Of a stretch of 64,000 nucleotides of DNA, positions 45,091-55,139 are shown one piece after another (the stretch's first letter is position 1; every line of letters starts with the position of its first letter). Source of the DNA: Zea mays (lineage: Eukaryota > Streptophyta > Magnoliopsida > Poales > Poaceae); the NCBI RefSeq assembly GCF_902167145.1, contig NC_050099.1, positions 11,360,434 through 11,424,433 of the forward strand. The letters are read 5' to 3'. The notes under the pieces were generated by a model. It was not told where the DNA came from. It saw only the letters and a list, made by a program, of their open reading frames with translations, and ran no database searches. The position numbers and the translations under genes were made by a program.

Positions 45091-45488
45091 CCGCCTTGCC
45101 TGACCTCGGGCTCGGACCGACCACGTCACAAGGGGGGCCATCATTACCCTACCCCTAGCTAGCTCAGGCTACGGGGAACAAGACCGGCGTCCCATCTGGC
45201 TCGCCCCGGTAAAACAGGTAATGATGGCACCCCGCGTGCTCCATGATGATGGCGGTTCTCAGCCCCTTACGAAAGCAAGGAGACGTCAGCAAGGATCCGA
45301 CAGCCCTGACAGCTGTACTTCCACAGGGCTCAAGCGCTCCTCCGACGGCCACGACATCACATGAACAGGGCAGCAACACCTCTCCGACAGCCACGACGGC
45401 ATGTACATAGGGCTCTGGCTCCCCTTTGCTAGACACGTTACCACATTGCTACACCCCCCATTGTACACCTGGGCCCTCTCCTTACATC

Positions 45489-45495
45489 TATAAAA
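45489..45495 (+). promoter_or_regulatory. TATA box of the Huck-like LTR
   Basis: CATCTATAAAAGGAAGG on the plus strand. Transcription would start about 30 bp downstream and run into gag. Confidence 0.75.
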
Positions 45496-45824
45496 GGAAG
45501 GTCCAGGGCTCTCGTACGAGGAGGTGGCCGCGTGGGAGAACGGGCTGGCGGACAGTCTCTCTCTCTCTCTCTTTCTCCCTCGCGAACGCTTGTAACCCCC
45601 TACTGCAAGCGCATCCGCCCTGGGCGCAGGACAACACGAGGCCGCGGTCTCCCTTTACTGTTTTCCCCCCATGTGTTCCGTCTCGTGCCGACCCATCTGG
45701 GCTGGGACACGCAGCGACAATTTACTCGTCGGTCCAGGGACCCCCCGGGGTCGAAACGCCGACAGTTGGCGCGCCAGGTAGGGGCCTACTGCGTGTTGAC
45801 GAACAGCTTCCCGTCAAGCTCCAG

Positions 45825-48392
45825 ATGGGTAGTCTCCAGCAACCTATCCAACCCGGGACGGTGCTCCGTTTCGGGAGCCTTGAGTTCATGTCCCTCGACG
45901 GCGGCTACGACATGATACTCCTTCCTCCGCCGCGCGACAACGACAATGGCGGCCGTCAGCCCGCCCGCCGGCGGCGGAATCGACGGCGTCTTCCCCACGT
46001 GGCGGAAGAGCAACATCCGGGTCTGTCCTGTCACCTTCCCCACCGACGGAGGAGGAGGCGGGGTAACCATAGCCAAGCAGGAGGCGACACTTCGTCGGCT
46101 GTCGAGCGAGTCGACGGCGCCGGCGCCCCAGCGTGGGACACGTCGGGCGTTGACCTCACGTCTGAGACGAAGACAAGCGTCGTTTCCCCGCGACACGCCA
46201 ACCCCAAGCAGACGGACGACACCAGCACGCTCGCGAAGGACTTGCTGGGCGTTGGCCTCGTACCCGAGATAACGGTGCAGTCCGTCCCCGATGCGACTTC
46301 GTCACCATCTGTCGAGCAAGAGGTACCGTACGTTTTTCATCCTGTGCCTTTTAGATTCAGCTTCGACCCACCAAGCGACCCCGCTTCGGTGGATGCTTTC
46401 ATAAAGGCATATCCAAACCTTCTGGGGTATCATATGCGGTCGACCTGGGACCGACTGACGGCCGTCTCGACCTACGGGCCCCCGGGTTCTGAGGAAGACG
46501 ACGAGCCCGACTCTGGTTGGGATTTCTCCGGGCTCGGTAACCCCAGTGCCATGCGGGACTTCATGACCGCATGTGACTACTGCCTCTCCGATTGCTCCGA
46601 TAGTAGCCACAGCCTCGGCGACGAGGACTGTGGCCCAAGTCGCGAATGTTTCCACGTTGATCTAGGGGGTCTCGATGAAGGCAACCATCTCGGTATGCCG
46701 GAGGACGGCGATCCCCCTAGGCCTGTGCCTCGCGTTGACATCCTTCGGGAGCTAGTTGTGGTCCCAGTCCCCGTGGGGGGTCAGGACGTACAGCTCGAGC
46801 AAATCCTCAAGATGCAGGCCAGGCTCGACGAGGAAGCAGGACAACTTGTGCAGCTCCGGTAGAATATCGGGCAGGAGGGGGCAGGCCGAGCACCGGCCGG
46901 AGAAGCGCGTCATCTGGCCCAGGACGTCCAGCACCGCATCGCCGACGATGCCAGGGCAAGGCTGCCCCCGGCCTCCAGTGGGGTCGGCTAGAACCTGGCT
47001 GCAGCAGCAATACTACTCCGAGCGATGTCGGAACCATCCACCACCGAGGGGTGGCGTATCCAAGGAGAGCTCAAGAATCTCCTGGAGGATGCCGCGGTCT
47101 GACGGGACGAAAGCTCTGCCTCCCGAAGGCAGGGGTACCCCTCGGAGCATCGTGTCGCGACTTCCCGATTCATGCGGGAAGCCTCGGTCCACACCGGGCG
47201 CACGCGGAACACAGCGCCTGCGGCCCCGGGTCGCCTCGGCAACGAGCACCACCGCCGCGACCGTCGAGCCCACCTGGACGATAAGGTGCGCTGAGGCTAC
47301 CACCCCAGGCGTGGGGGACGCTACGACAGCGGGGAGGATCGGAGCCCCTCGCCCGAACCACCCGGTCCGCAAGCTTTCAGCCGGGCCATACAACGGGCGC
47401 CGTTCCCGACCCGGTTCCGAACCCCGACTACCATCACCAAGTACTCGGGGGAGACAAGGCCAGAACTGTGGCTCGCGGACTACCGGCTGGCCTGCCAGCT
47501 GGGTGGAATGGACGATGACAACCTCATCATCTGCAACCTCCCCCTATTCCTCTCCGACGTCGCCCGAGCCTGGATGGAGCATCTGCCCCCTGCACAGATC
47601 TCCAACTGGGACGACCTGGTCAAAGCCTCCGCTGGCAACTTCCAGGGCACATACGTGCGCCCTAGGAACTCCTGGGATCTCCAAAGCTGCCGCCAGCAGC
47701 CGGGAGAATCCCTCCGGGACTACATCCGGCGATTTTCGAAGTAGCGCACCGAGCTGCCCAACATCACCGACTCGGATGTCATCGGCGCGTTCCTCGCCGG
47801 CACCACTTGCCGCGACCTGGTGAGCAAGTTGGGTCGCAAGACTCCCACCAGGGCGAGCGAGCTGATAGACATCGCCACCAAGTTCGCCTCTGGTCAGGAG
47901 GCGGTCGAGGCCATCTTCCGGAAGGATAAGCAGCCCCAGGGGCGCCAGCCGGAAGACGTCCCCGAGGCATCCGCTCAGCACGGCACCAAGAAGAAGGGCA
48001 AGAAGAAGTCGCAAGCGAAACGCGACGCCGCCGATGCAGACCTTGTCGCCGCCGCCGAGCACAGGAACCCTCGGAAGCCTCCTGGAGGCGCCAACCTGTT
48101 CGACAAGATGCTCAAGGAGTCGTGCCCCTATCATCAGGGTCCCGTCAAGCACACCCTTGAGGAGTGTGTCATGCTTCGGCGCTACTTCCACAAGGCTGGG
48201 CCACCGGCGGAAGGTGGCAAAGCCCACGACAACGACAAGAAGGAGGGCCACAAGGCAGAAGAGTTCCCCGAGGTCCATGACTGCTTCATGATCTACGGTG
48301 GGCAAGTGGCGAACGCCTCGTCTCGGCACCGCAAGCAAGAGCGCCGGGAGGTCTGCTCGGTGAAGGTGGCGGCGACAGTCTACCTAGACTAG
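45825..48392 (+). pseudogene. Gag of the Huck-like element, stopped by TAG/TGA but in register
   Basis: The ATG at 45825 lies 60 bp after the LTR. One reading frame runs without a frameshift through an acidic N-terminus and then the Retrotrans_gag core (47508-47920: ARAWMEHLPPAQISNWDDLV, LRDYIRRFSK, DVIGAFLAGTTCRDLVSKLG). A Lys-rich tail follows with a Cys/His segment (CPYHQGPVKHTLEECVMLRR). In-frame stops are at 46860, 46989, 47100, 47292, 47742 and 48390 (first base). All are TAG or TGA. The product would have been the capsid/nucleocapsid protein packaging element RNA. Confidence 0.88.
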
Positions 48393-49073
48393 TCCGACAA
48401 GCCCATCACCTTCGACCAAGGCGACCACCCCGACCACGTGCTGAGCCCGGGGAAGTACCCGCTCGTTGTCGACCCCGTCATCGGCAACGTCAGGCTTACC
48501 AAGGTCCTCATGGACGGAGGCAGCAGCCTCAACATCATCTACGCCGAGACCCTCGGGCTCCTGCAGATCGATCTGTCCTCGATCCGGGCCGGCGCGGCGC
48601 CCTTTCACGGGATCATCCCCAGGAAGCGTGTCCAGCCCCTTGGGCAACTCGATCTGCCCGTCTGCTTCGGGATTCCCTCCAACTTCCGAAAGGAAACACT
48701 CACGTTCGAGGTGGTCGGGTTCCGAGGAACCTACCACGCAGTGTTGGGGAGACCATGCTACGCCAAGTTCATGGCCGTCCCCAACTACACCTACCTCAAG
48801 CTCAAGATGTCGGGCCCCAACGGGGTCATCACCGTCGGCTCCACGTACCAACACGCGTACGAATGCGACGTGGAGTGCGTGGAGTACGCTGAGGCCCTCT
48901 CCAAATCCGAGGCCCTCATCGCTGACCTGGAGAACCTCTCCAAGGAGGCGCCAGATGCGAAGCGCCACACCGGCAACTTCGAGCCAGCTGAGACGGTTAA
49001 GTTCGTCCCTCTCGACCCCAGCAACGACGCCTCCAAGCAAGTCCGGATCGGTTCCGAGCTCGACCCCAAATAG
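48393..49073 (+). pseudogene. Aspartic protease region of the Huck-like element
   Basis: It is in the same frame as gag. The catalytic motif is VLMDGGSSLNIIYAETL (Asp-Gly-Gly-Ser form usual in this lineage), and the flap/second-domain motif is HAVLGRPCYAKFMAVPNYTY. It ends at TAG 49071, beyond which the frame continues into RT. The role is cleavage of the gag-pol polyprotein. Confidence 0.85.
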
Positions 49074-49380
49074 GAAGCAGTGCTCGTCGACTTTCTCCGC
49101 ACGAACGCCGAGGTTTTTGCGTGGAGTCCCTCGGACATGCCTGGCATACCGAGGTATGTCGCCGAGCACTCACTGGATATCCGAGCTGGAGCTCGACCCG
49201 TGAAGCAGCCTCTACGCCGATTCGACGAAGAAAAGCACAGAGCCATAGGCGAGGAGATCCACAAGCTGATGGCTGAAGGGTTCATCAAAGAGGTATTCCA
49301 TCTCGAATGGCTAGCCAACCCTGTGCTTGTGAGAAAGAAGGGCGGGAAATGGCGGATGTGTGTAGACTACACTGGTCCAG
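49074..49380 (+). pseudogene. Reverse transcriptase stump, core deleted
   Basis: The frame has the RT N-terminal hallmarks EVFAWSPSDMPGIP, VKQPLRRFDEEKHRAI and VLVRKKGGKWRMCVDYT. Homology stops at about 49377. The next bases (about 49385-49450) lead directly into the integrase zinc region in another frame. The palm with its YVDD-type motif and the entire RNase H are missing. Confidence 0.88.
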
Positions 49381-49449
49381 CGATGCATATCCATCGCCGA
49401 AGGTCAGGAGTTATTACAAGAAATACACTCGGGGGCTTGCGGTCATCAC

Positions 49450-49823
49450 GCAGTGCCTCGAGCCCTTGTTGGAAACGCCTTCCGACAGGGTTTCTACTGG
49501 CCAACCGCGGTGGCCGACGCCACTAGGATTGTACGCACCTTCCAAGGGTGTCAATTCTACGCAAGGCAGACGCACCTACCCGCTCAGGCCTTGCAAACAA
49601 TACCCATCACCTGGCCGTTTGCTGTGTGGGGTCTGGACCTCGTCGGTCCCTTGCAGAAGGCACCCGGGGGCTACACGCACCTGCTGGTCGCCATCGACAA
49701 GTTCTCCAAGTGAATCGAGGTCAGACCCCTAAACAACATCAGGTCCGAACATGCGATGGCGTTCTTCACCAACATCATCCATCGCTTTGGAGTCCCAAAC
49801 TCCATCATCACCGACGACGGCAC
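49450..49823 (+). pseudogene. Integrase N-terminal half of the Huck-like element
   Basis: It contains the zinc-binding tail (FYWPTAVADATRIV, CQFYARQTHLPAQ) and the first catalytic block (VWGLDLVGPLQKAPGGYTHL, LLVAIDKFSK). A TGA at 49711 stands where Trp is expected, and the second Asp context ITDDGT follows. The Sirevirus begins at 49824, inside the conserved DDGTQF motif. Confidence 0.87.
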
Positions 49824-51067
49824 TGAGAGCACCTAGAGGGGGGGTGAATAGGTGATCCTGTAAAACTTCAAAACTTAAGCCACAAAAACTTGTTAAGTGT
49901 TAGCACAATTATGGCCAAGTGGCTAGAGAGGAGTCAAAACACAATAACCACAAGAAATCAATCACAGAGATGACACGGTGGTTATCCCGTGGTTCGGCCA
50001 AGTACAAAACTTGCCTACTCCACGTTGTGGCGTCCCAACGGACGAGAGTTGCACTCAACTCCTCTCAAGTGATCCAATGATCAACTTGAATACCACGGTG
50101 TTCTTGCTTTTCTTTTCTCAATCCCGTTTGCGAGGAATCTCCATAACTTGGAGCCTCTCGCCCTTACAAAAGATGTTCACAGAGAATCACGGAGCAAGGG
50201 AGGGATTAGCAACACACACAAATCCACAGCAAATTGCGCACACACACGGCCAAGAATCGAGCTCAAAAGACTATCTCCAAATTCTCACTAGAACGGAGCT
50301 CGAATCACTTAGAATGACAAACAAATGCGCAAAGACTGAGTGTGGATGATCAAGATTGCTCTAAGGTTGCTTGGTGTACTCCTCCATGCGCCAAGGGGTC
50401 CCTTTTATAGCCCCAAGGCAGCTAGGAGCCGTTGGGAACAAATCTGGAAGGCCATCTTTGCCTTCTGTCTCGTGGCGCACCGGACAGTCCGGTGCACACC
50501 GGACACTGTCCGGTGCCCGATTTGTTTCCATAAAAAGCTCATCCGACCGTTGCTTTCTGATGCAGATCTGCGCACAGTTGGCGCACCGGACATGTCCGGT
50601 GTACCTTTCCGACCGTTGGCTCGGCCACGTGTCGCGCGCCGATCGCGCGGCCGACCGTTGGCCCGGCCGACCGTTGGCTCACCGGACAGTCCGGTGCACA
50701 CCGGACAGTCCGGTGAATTTTAGCCGAAGTCGCCGGAGAAAAACCCGAGAGCGGCTGGTTTGCCCCGCGCTGGTCTGGCGCACCGGACACTGTCCGGTGC
50801 ACACCGGACAGTCCGGTGCCCCAGCCCTAAACAGCCTTTGGCTGTACACAGCCACTCTTCCACTTCTTTTCTTTTCTGCTTCTTCCTGCTTCTAACACTT
50901 AGACAAGATATTAGTACACAAAACCAATGTACTAAGGCTTAGAAACATACCTTTACTTGTGATTTGCACTTTGTTCAACCATGGGCACATTTTCACATTT
51001 AAGCACTTGTGTTTGCACTCAATCACCAAAATACTTAGAAATGGCCCAAAGGCACATTTCCCTTTCA
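49824..51067 (-). repeat. Sirevirus left LTR (3' LTR, 1244 bp)
   Basis: Plus-strand edges are TGAGAGCACCTAGAGGG and CATTTCCCTTTCA. The minus-strand TATA box TATAAAAG is at 50402-50409. Palindrome clusters are at 50480-50515, 50585-50600, 50680-50715 and 50780-50820. Confidence 0.95.
50479..50820. repeat. Palindrome cluster CACCGGAC(A/T)GTCCGGTG in the LTR (repeated at 58204-58547)
   Basis: At least seven copies or variants of the hyphenated palindrome CACCGGACTGTCCGGTG occur, some with an extra ACT (CACCGGACACTGTCCGGTG). CCGACCGTTGGC repeats intersperse them. Known: such palindromes are a conserved LTR signature of Sireviruses, with a suggested regulatory role. Confidence 0.9.
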
Positions 51068-51925
51068 ATCTCCCCCTTTTTGGTGATTTATGCCAACACA
51101 ACATAAGGCAACTAGAACAAGTGCAAAATCACTTCAAATAAGAACTAACTTTGAGTTTTATCCAATTTTGGCATATATGGATCATCTTTTGCCACCACTT
51201 GGTTTGTTTTTGCAAATCAAACTCAAATCTCTATCTCTAAGTCAAACACACATGTTGAAGCATAAAGAGAGTCATTTCAAAAGAGATTGATCAAAGATTT
51301 CAAAAACTCCCCCTAAGTCCCATAATCAATACTTCTCCCCACAAGAAACCAACTTTTGACAAAAGAGACACTAAGAGAGTTTTGACAAAACAAACACTCT
51401 ATTCTACTATTTTCAAAATCTCTCAAGTGGTAGCGACACTAAGAGAGTTTTGACAAAACAAACACTCTATTCTACTATTTTCAAAATCTCTCAAGTGGTA
51501 GCTGATCCATTTATTGCTTTGGCCTTTATTTTCTCCCCCTTTGGCATCAAGCACCAAAACGGGATCAATCTTGGCCCCTTTAACCCCATTGCCTCACAAA
51601 AATCTTCAATTAAGATCAAATGGCAATAAGAGTTTATGAGATGAACTTGGAATTAGTTACCCTCTCATCGGAGTGCAGTGGAAGTCTTTCATGGTCCAAG
51701 TCCACCTTTTCCCTTTCAATTCTCCTTGGAGACTAAGTCAAAACAAACTCAAGCATATGGTTAGTCTCAAAGGGTCAAGTTGTAACACATCTCTCCCTAA
51801 ACATGTGCATCACTTTGCAACGGACTTGTGAGGTCCAGGGAGTGTTTGTACAACTTGAGCACCATAATAAGCAACAAAATGCAGAATGAACATGATCAAG
51901 GGCATAAACACATGTACGCTACAAT
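51068..51925 (-). promoter_or_regulatory. Sirevirus 3' non-coding region with repeated polypurine tracts
   Basis: On the minus strand, AAAAAGGGGGAGAT abuts the 3' LTR. Related tracts occur at about 51305 (TTAGGGGGAGTT), 51333 (GGGGAGAAG) and 51532 (AAAGGGGGAGAA). Multiple polypurine tracts are a Sirevirus trait and prime plus-strand DNA synthesis. No env-like frame is present. Confidence 0.8.
51366..51503. repeat. 69-bp perfect tandem duplication
   Basis: GACACTAAGAGAGTTTTGAC... to ...CTCAAGTGGTAGC occurs twice in a row at 51366 and 51435 with no difference seen. Confidence 0.96.
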
Positions 51926-53938
51926 TCAATCCAAGTTCCGCGAATCTAAGACATTTAGCTCACTACGCAGCCTGCAAAAGGTCTTCTCATCTAGAGGCTT
52001 GGTAAAGATATCGGCTAGCTGGTTCTCGGTGCTAACATGAAACACTTCGATATCCCCCTTTTGCTGGTGGTCTCTCAAAAAGTGATGCCGGATGTCTATG
52101 TGCTTTGTGCGGCTGTGCTCAACAGGATTTTCCGCCATGCGGATAGCACTCTCATTATCACATAGGAGTGGGACTTTGCTCAGATTGTAGCCAAAGTCCC
52201 TGAGGGTTTGCCTCATCCAAAGTAGTTGCGCGCAACACTGTCCTGCGGCAACGTACTCGGCCTCAGCGGTGGATAGGGCAACGGAAGTTTGTTTCTTAGA
52301 GTTCCATGACACCAGGGACCTTCCTAAGAATTGGCACGTCCCCGATGTACTCTTCCTATCGACCTTACATCCAGCATAGTCGGAATCTGAGTATCCAACT
52401 AAGTCAAAGGTAGACCCCTTTGGATACCAGAGCCCGAGGCAAGGCGTAGCAACTAAATATCTCAGAATTCGCTTCACCGCCACTAAGTGACATTCCTTAG
52501 GATCGGATTGAAATCTAGCACACATGCATACGCTAAGCATAATATCCGGTCTACTAGCACATAAGTAAAGTAATGACCCTATCATTGACCGATATGCTTT
52601 TTGATCAACGGACTTACCTCCTTTGTTGAGGTCGGTGTGTCCGTCGGTTCCCATCGGAGTCTTTGCGGGCTTGGCGTCCTTCATCCCAAACCGCTTTAGC
52701 AGATCTTGCGTGTACTTCGTTTGGGAGATGAAGGTGCCGTCCTTGAGTTGCTTCACTTGGAACCCAAGGAAGTAGTTCAACTCGCCCATCATCGACATCT
52801 CGAATTTCTGCGTCATCACCCTGCTAAACTCTTCACAAGACTTTTGGTTAGTAGAACCAAATATTATGTCATCGACATAAATTTGGCACACAAACAGATC
52901 ACCATCACATGTCTTTGTAAAAAGAGTTGGATCGGCTTTCCCAACCTTGAAAGCATTAGCAACTAAGAAATCTCTAAGGCATTCATACCATGCTCTTGGG
53001 GCTTGCTTAAGTCCATAGAGCGCCTTAGAGAGCTTACACACATGGTCGGGGTACCGTTCATCCTCGAAGCCAGGGGGTTGCTCCACGTACACCTCCTCCT
53101 TTATTGGCCCGTTGAGGAAAGCGCTCTTCACATCCATTTGGTACAACCTGAAAGAATGGTGAGCGGCATATGCTAGCAAGATACGAATTGATTCTAGTCT
53201 AGCCACAGGAGCAAAAGTCTCCTCGAAATCCAAACCTGCGACTTGGGCATAACCTTTTGCCACAAGTCGAGCCTTGTTTCTCGTCACCACCCCGTGCTCG
53301 TCCTGTTTGTTGCGGAACACCCACTTGGTTCCCACAACATTTTGCTTCGGACGAGGCACCAGTGTCCAAACTTCATTCCTTTTGAAGTTGTTGAGCTCCT
53401 CCTGCATGGCCAGCACCCAGTCCGGATCTAGCAAGGCCTCCTCTACCCTGAAAGGCTCAATAGAAGAGACAAAGGAGTAATGCTCACAAAAATTAACTAA
53501 TCGAGATCGAGTAGTTACTCCCTTGCTGATGTCACCCAGAATTTGGTCGACGGGATGATCCCTTTGAATCATCGCTCGAACTTGGGTTGGAGGTGCTGGT
53601 TCCGCTTCTTCCTCCATCACATGATCATCTTGTGCTCCCCCTTGATCACACGCCTCCTGTTGATGAACCCGTTCATCGTCTTGAGTTGGGGGATGCACCA
53701 TAATTGAGGAAGTAGGTTGATCTCGTTCATCTTGTTCCTGTGGCCGAACTTCTCCAATCGCCATGGTTCGTATAGCGGCCGTCGGAACATCTTCTTCATC
53801 TACATCATCACAATCAACAACTTGCTCTCTTGGAGAGTCATTAGTCTCATCAAATACAACGTCGCTAGAGACTTCAACCAAACCTGATGATTTGTTGAAG
53901 ACTCTATACGCCTTTGTATTTGAGTCATAACCTAACAA
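51926..53938 (-). CDS. Sirevirus reverse transcriptase and RNase H
   Basis: This is 670 codons from the first ATG after the upstream stop. Copia RT signatures are [20 protein letters not shown] (about 220-240), [10 protein letters not shown] (268-277), [13 protein letters not shown] and the catalytic IYVDD (354-357). RNase H follows with [40 protein letters not shown] and [11 protein letters not shown]. It ends [13 protein letters not shown]...NVLDSRNLD. The domain is uninterrupted. It was part of the polyprotein with 53945-55132. A TAA at 53945, where Glu is expected, separates them, so the ATG used here is nominal. Confidence 0.92.
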   Translation of the reverse strand: MLGYDSNTKAYRVFNKSSGLVEVSSDVVFDETNDSPREQVVDCDDVDEEDVPTAAIRTMAIGEVRPQEQDERDQPTSSIMVHPPTQDDERVHQQEACDQGGAQDDHVMEEEAEPAPPTQVRAMIQRDHPVDQILGDISKGVTTRSRLVNFCEHYSFVSSIEPFRVEEALLDPDWVLAMQEELNNFKRNEVWTLVPRPKQNVVGTKWVFRNKQDEHGVVTRNKARLVAKGYAQVAGLDFEETFAPVARLESIRILLAYAAHHSFRLYQMDVKSAFLNGPIKEEVYVEQPPGFEDERYPDHVCKLSKALYGLKQAPRAWYECLRDFLVANAFKVGKADPTLFTKTCDGDLFVCQIYVDDIIFGSTNQKSCEEFSRVMTQKFEMSMMGELNYFLGFQVKQLKDGTFISQTKYTQDLLKRFGMKDAKPAKTPMGTDGHTDLNKGGKSVDQKAYRSMIGSLLYLCASRPDIMLSVCMCARFQSDPKECHLVAVKRILRYLVATPCLGLWYPKGSTFDLVGYSDSDYAGCKVDRKSTSGTCQFLGRSLVSWNSKKQTSVALSTAEAEYVAAGQCCAQLLWMRQTLRDFGYNLSKVPLLCDNESAIRMAENPVEHSRTKHIDIRHHFLRDHQQKGDIEVFHVSTENQLADIFTKPLDEKTFCRLRSELNVLDSRNLD

Positions 53939-53944
53939 AAACCC

Positions 53945-55132
53945 TTATACAGCTTTGGGAGCAAATTTAGAATTTCTACCCTTCTTCACTAGAATGTAGC
54001 ACTTGCTCCCAAATACACGAAAGTAGGATACATTGGGTTTGTTACCGGTTAGTAGCTCATACGACGTCTTCTTGAGGAGGCGATGAAGGTAGACCCTGTT
54101 GATGGCGTGGCAAGCCGTGTTCACGGCTTCCGTCCAAAAGTACTCGGGGGTCTTGAACTCTCCTAGCATCGTCCTCGCCATGTCGATGAGCGTCCTGTTC
54201 TTCCTCTCTACCACACCATTTTGCTGTGGTGTGTAGGGAGCGGAGAACTCGTGCTTGATCCCTTCCTCTTCAAGGAACTCCTCCACTTGAAGGTTCTTGA
54301 ACTCGGACCCGTTGTCGCTCCTTATCTTTTTCACCTTGAGCTCAAACTCATTTTGAGCTCTCCTGAGGAAGCGCTTGAGGGTCCCTTGGGTTTCAGACTT
54401 ATCCTGCAAAAAGAACACCCAAGTGAAGCGGGAAAAGTCATCAACAATAACTAGACCATACTTACTCCCTCCTATGCTCAGATAGGCGACGGGTCCGAAG
54501 AGGTCCATATGCAGCAGCTCCAGGGGTCTTGAAGTGGTCATCACATTCTTGCTGTGATGCGCTCCTCCCACCTGTTTACCTGCTTGACAAGCTGCACAAG
54601 GTCTATCTTTTTCGAATTGAACGTTAGTCAATCCTATCACGTGTTCACCCTTTAGAAGTTTGTGAAGGTTCTTCATCCCCACATGTGCTAAGCGGCGATG
54701 CCACAGCCAGCCCATGCTAGTCTTAGCTATTAAGCATGCATCTAGACCGGCTTCTTCTTTTGCAAAATCAACTAAATACAGTTTGCCGTCTAATACACCC
54801 TTAAAAGCTAGTGAACCATCACTTCTTCTAAAGACAGACACATCTACATTTGTAAATAGACAGTTATATCCCATATTGCATAATTGACTAACAGATAGTA
54901 AATTATAACCAAGAGACTCTACTAAAAACACATTAGAGATAGAGTGCTCATTTGAAATTGCAATTTTACCTAACCCTTTTACCTTGCCTTGATTCCCATC
55001 ACCGAATATAATTGAATCTTGGGAATCCTTATTTTTGACGTAGGAGGTGAACATTTTCTTCTCCCCCGTCATATGGTTTGTGCATCCGCTGTCGATAATC
55101 CAGCTTGAACCCCCGGATGCATAAACCTGCAA
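53945..55132 (-). CDS. Sirevirus protease and integrase
   Basis: The aspartic protease active site is WIIDSGCTNHMTG (Asp14 in this frame). The integrase HHCC zinc region uses H145, H150, C179 and C182. The catalytic triad is D210 (HMDLFGP), D273 (RSDNGSEF) and E309 (NGVVERKN). The frame stops at 53945 with TAA in a motif that normally continues into EGFLLGY, a nonsense change. Upstream it is out of frame with gag by one base at 55135-55150. Confidence 0.92.
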   Translation of the reverse strand: MQVYASGGSSWIIDSGCTNHMTGEKKMFTSYVKNKDSQDSIIFGDGNQGKVKGLGKIAISNEHSISNVFLVESLGYNLLSVSQLCNMGYNCLFTNVDVSVFRRSDGSLAFKGVLDGKLYLVDFAKEEAGLDACLIAKTSMGWLWHRRLAHVGMKNLHKLLKGEHVIGLTNVQFEKDRPCAACQAGKQVGGAHHSKNVMTTSRPLELLHMDLFGPVAYLSIGGSKYGLVIVDDFSRFTWVFFLQDKSETQGTLKRFLRRAQNEFELKVKKIRSDNGSEFKNLQVEEFLEEEGIKHEFSAPYTPQQNGVVERKNRTLIDMARTMLGEFKTPEYFWTEAVNTACHAINRVYLHRLLKKTSYELLTGNKPNVSYFRVFGSKCYILVKKGRNSKFAPKAV

Positions 55133-55139
55133 GGCAAAT

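Larger units (their letters stand above)
44206..45764 (+). repeat. 5' LTR of the Huck-like element (1559 bp)
   Basis: Edges are TGTCGGGGACC and AACGCCGACA. The sequence after it, GTTGGCGCGCCAGGTAGGGG, should hold the primer site, but I could not assign the tRNA. It contains a seven-unit tandem array and a TATA box about 270 bp before its end. Confidence 0.9.

Noticed and set aside
44653..45124. Repetitive frames rich in RLARPQGSDSAST on either strand
   Set aside because: The 54-bp LTR repeat is a multiple of three, which keeps frames open by chance.
45426..45824. Extending the Tat gag start upstream to 45426
   Set aside because: That part lies inside the LTR, upstream of or across the likely transcription start. 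The ATG at 45825 follows the LTR end and fits gag.
50479..50820. Short palindromic repeats (CACCGGACTGTCCGGTG) resembling an array with spacers
   Set aside because: They lie within both LTRs of a Sirevirus and match its known palindromic signature.
51068..51925. Possible env-like ORF downstream of Sirevirus RT
   Set aside because: No frame longer than about 70 codons is present on the element's strand, and the sequence is dominated by polypurine and repeat features.
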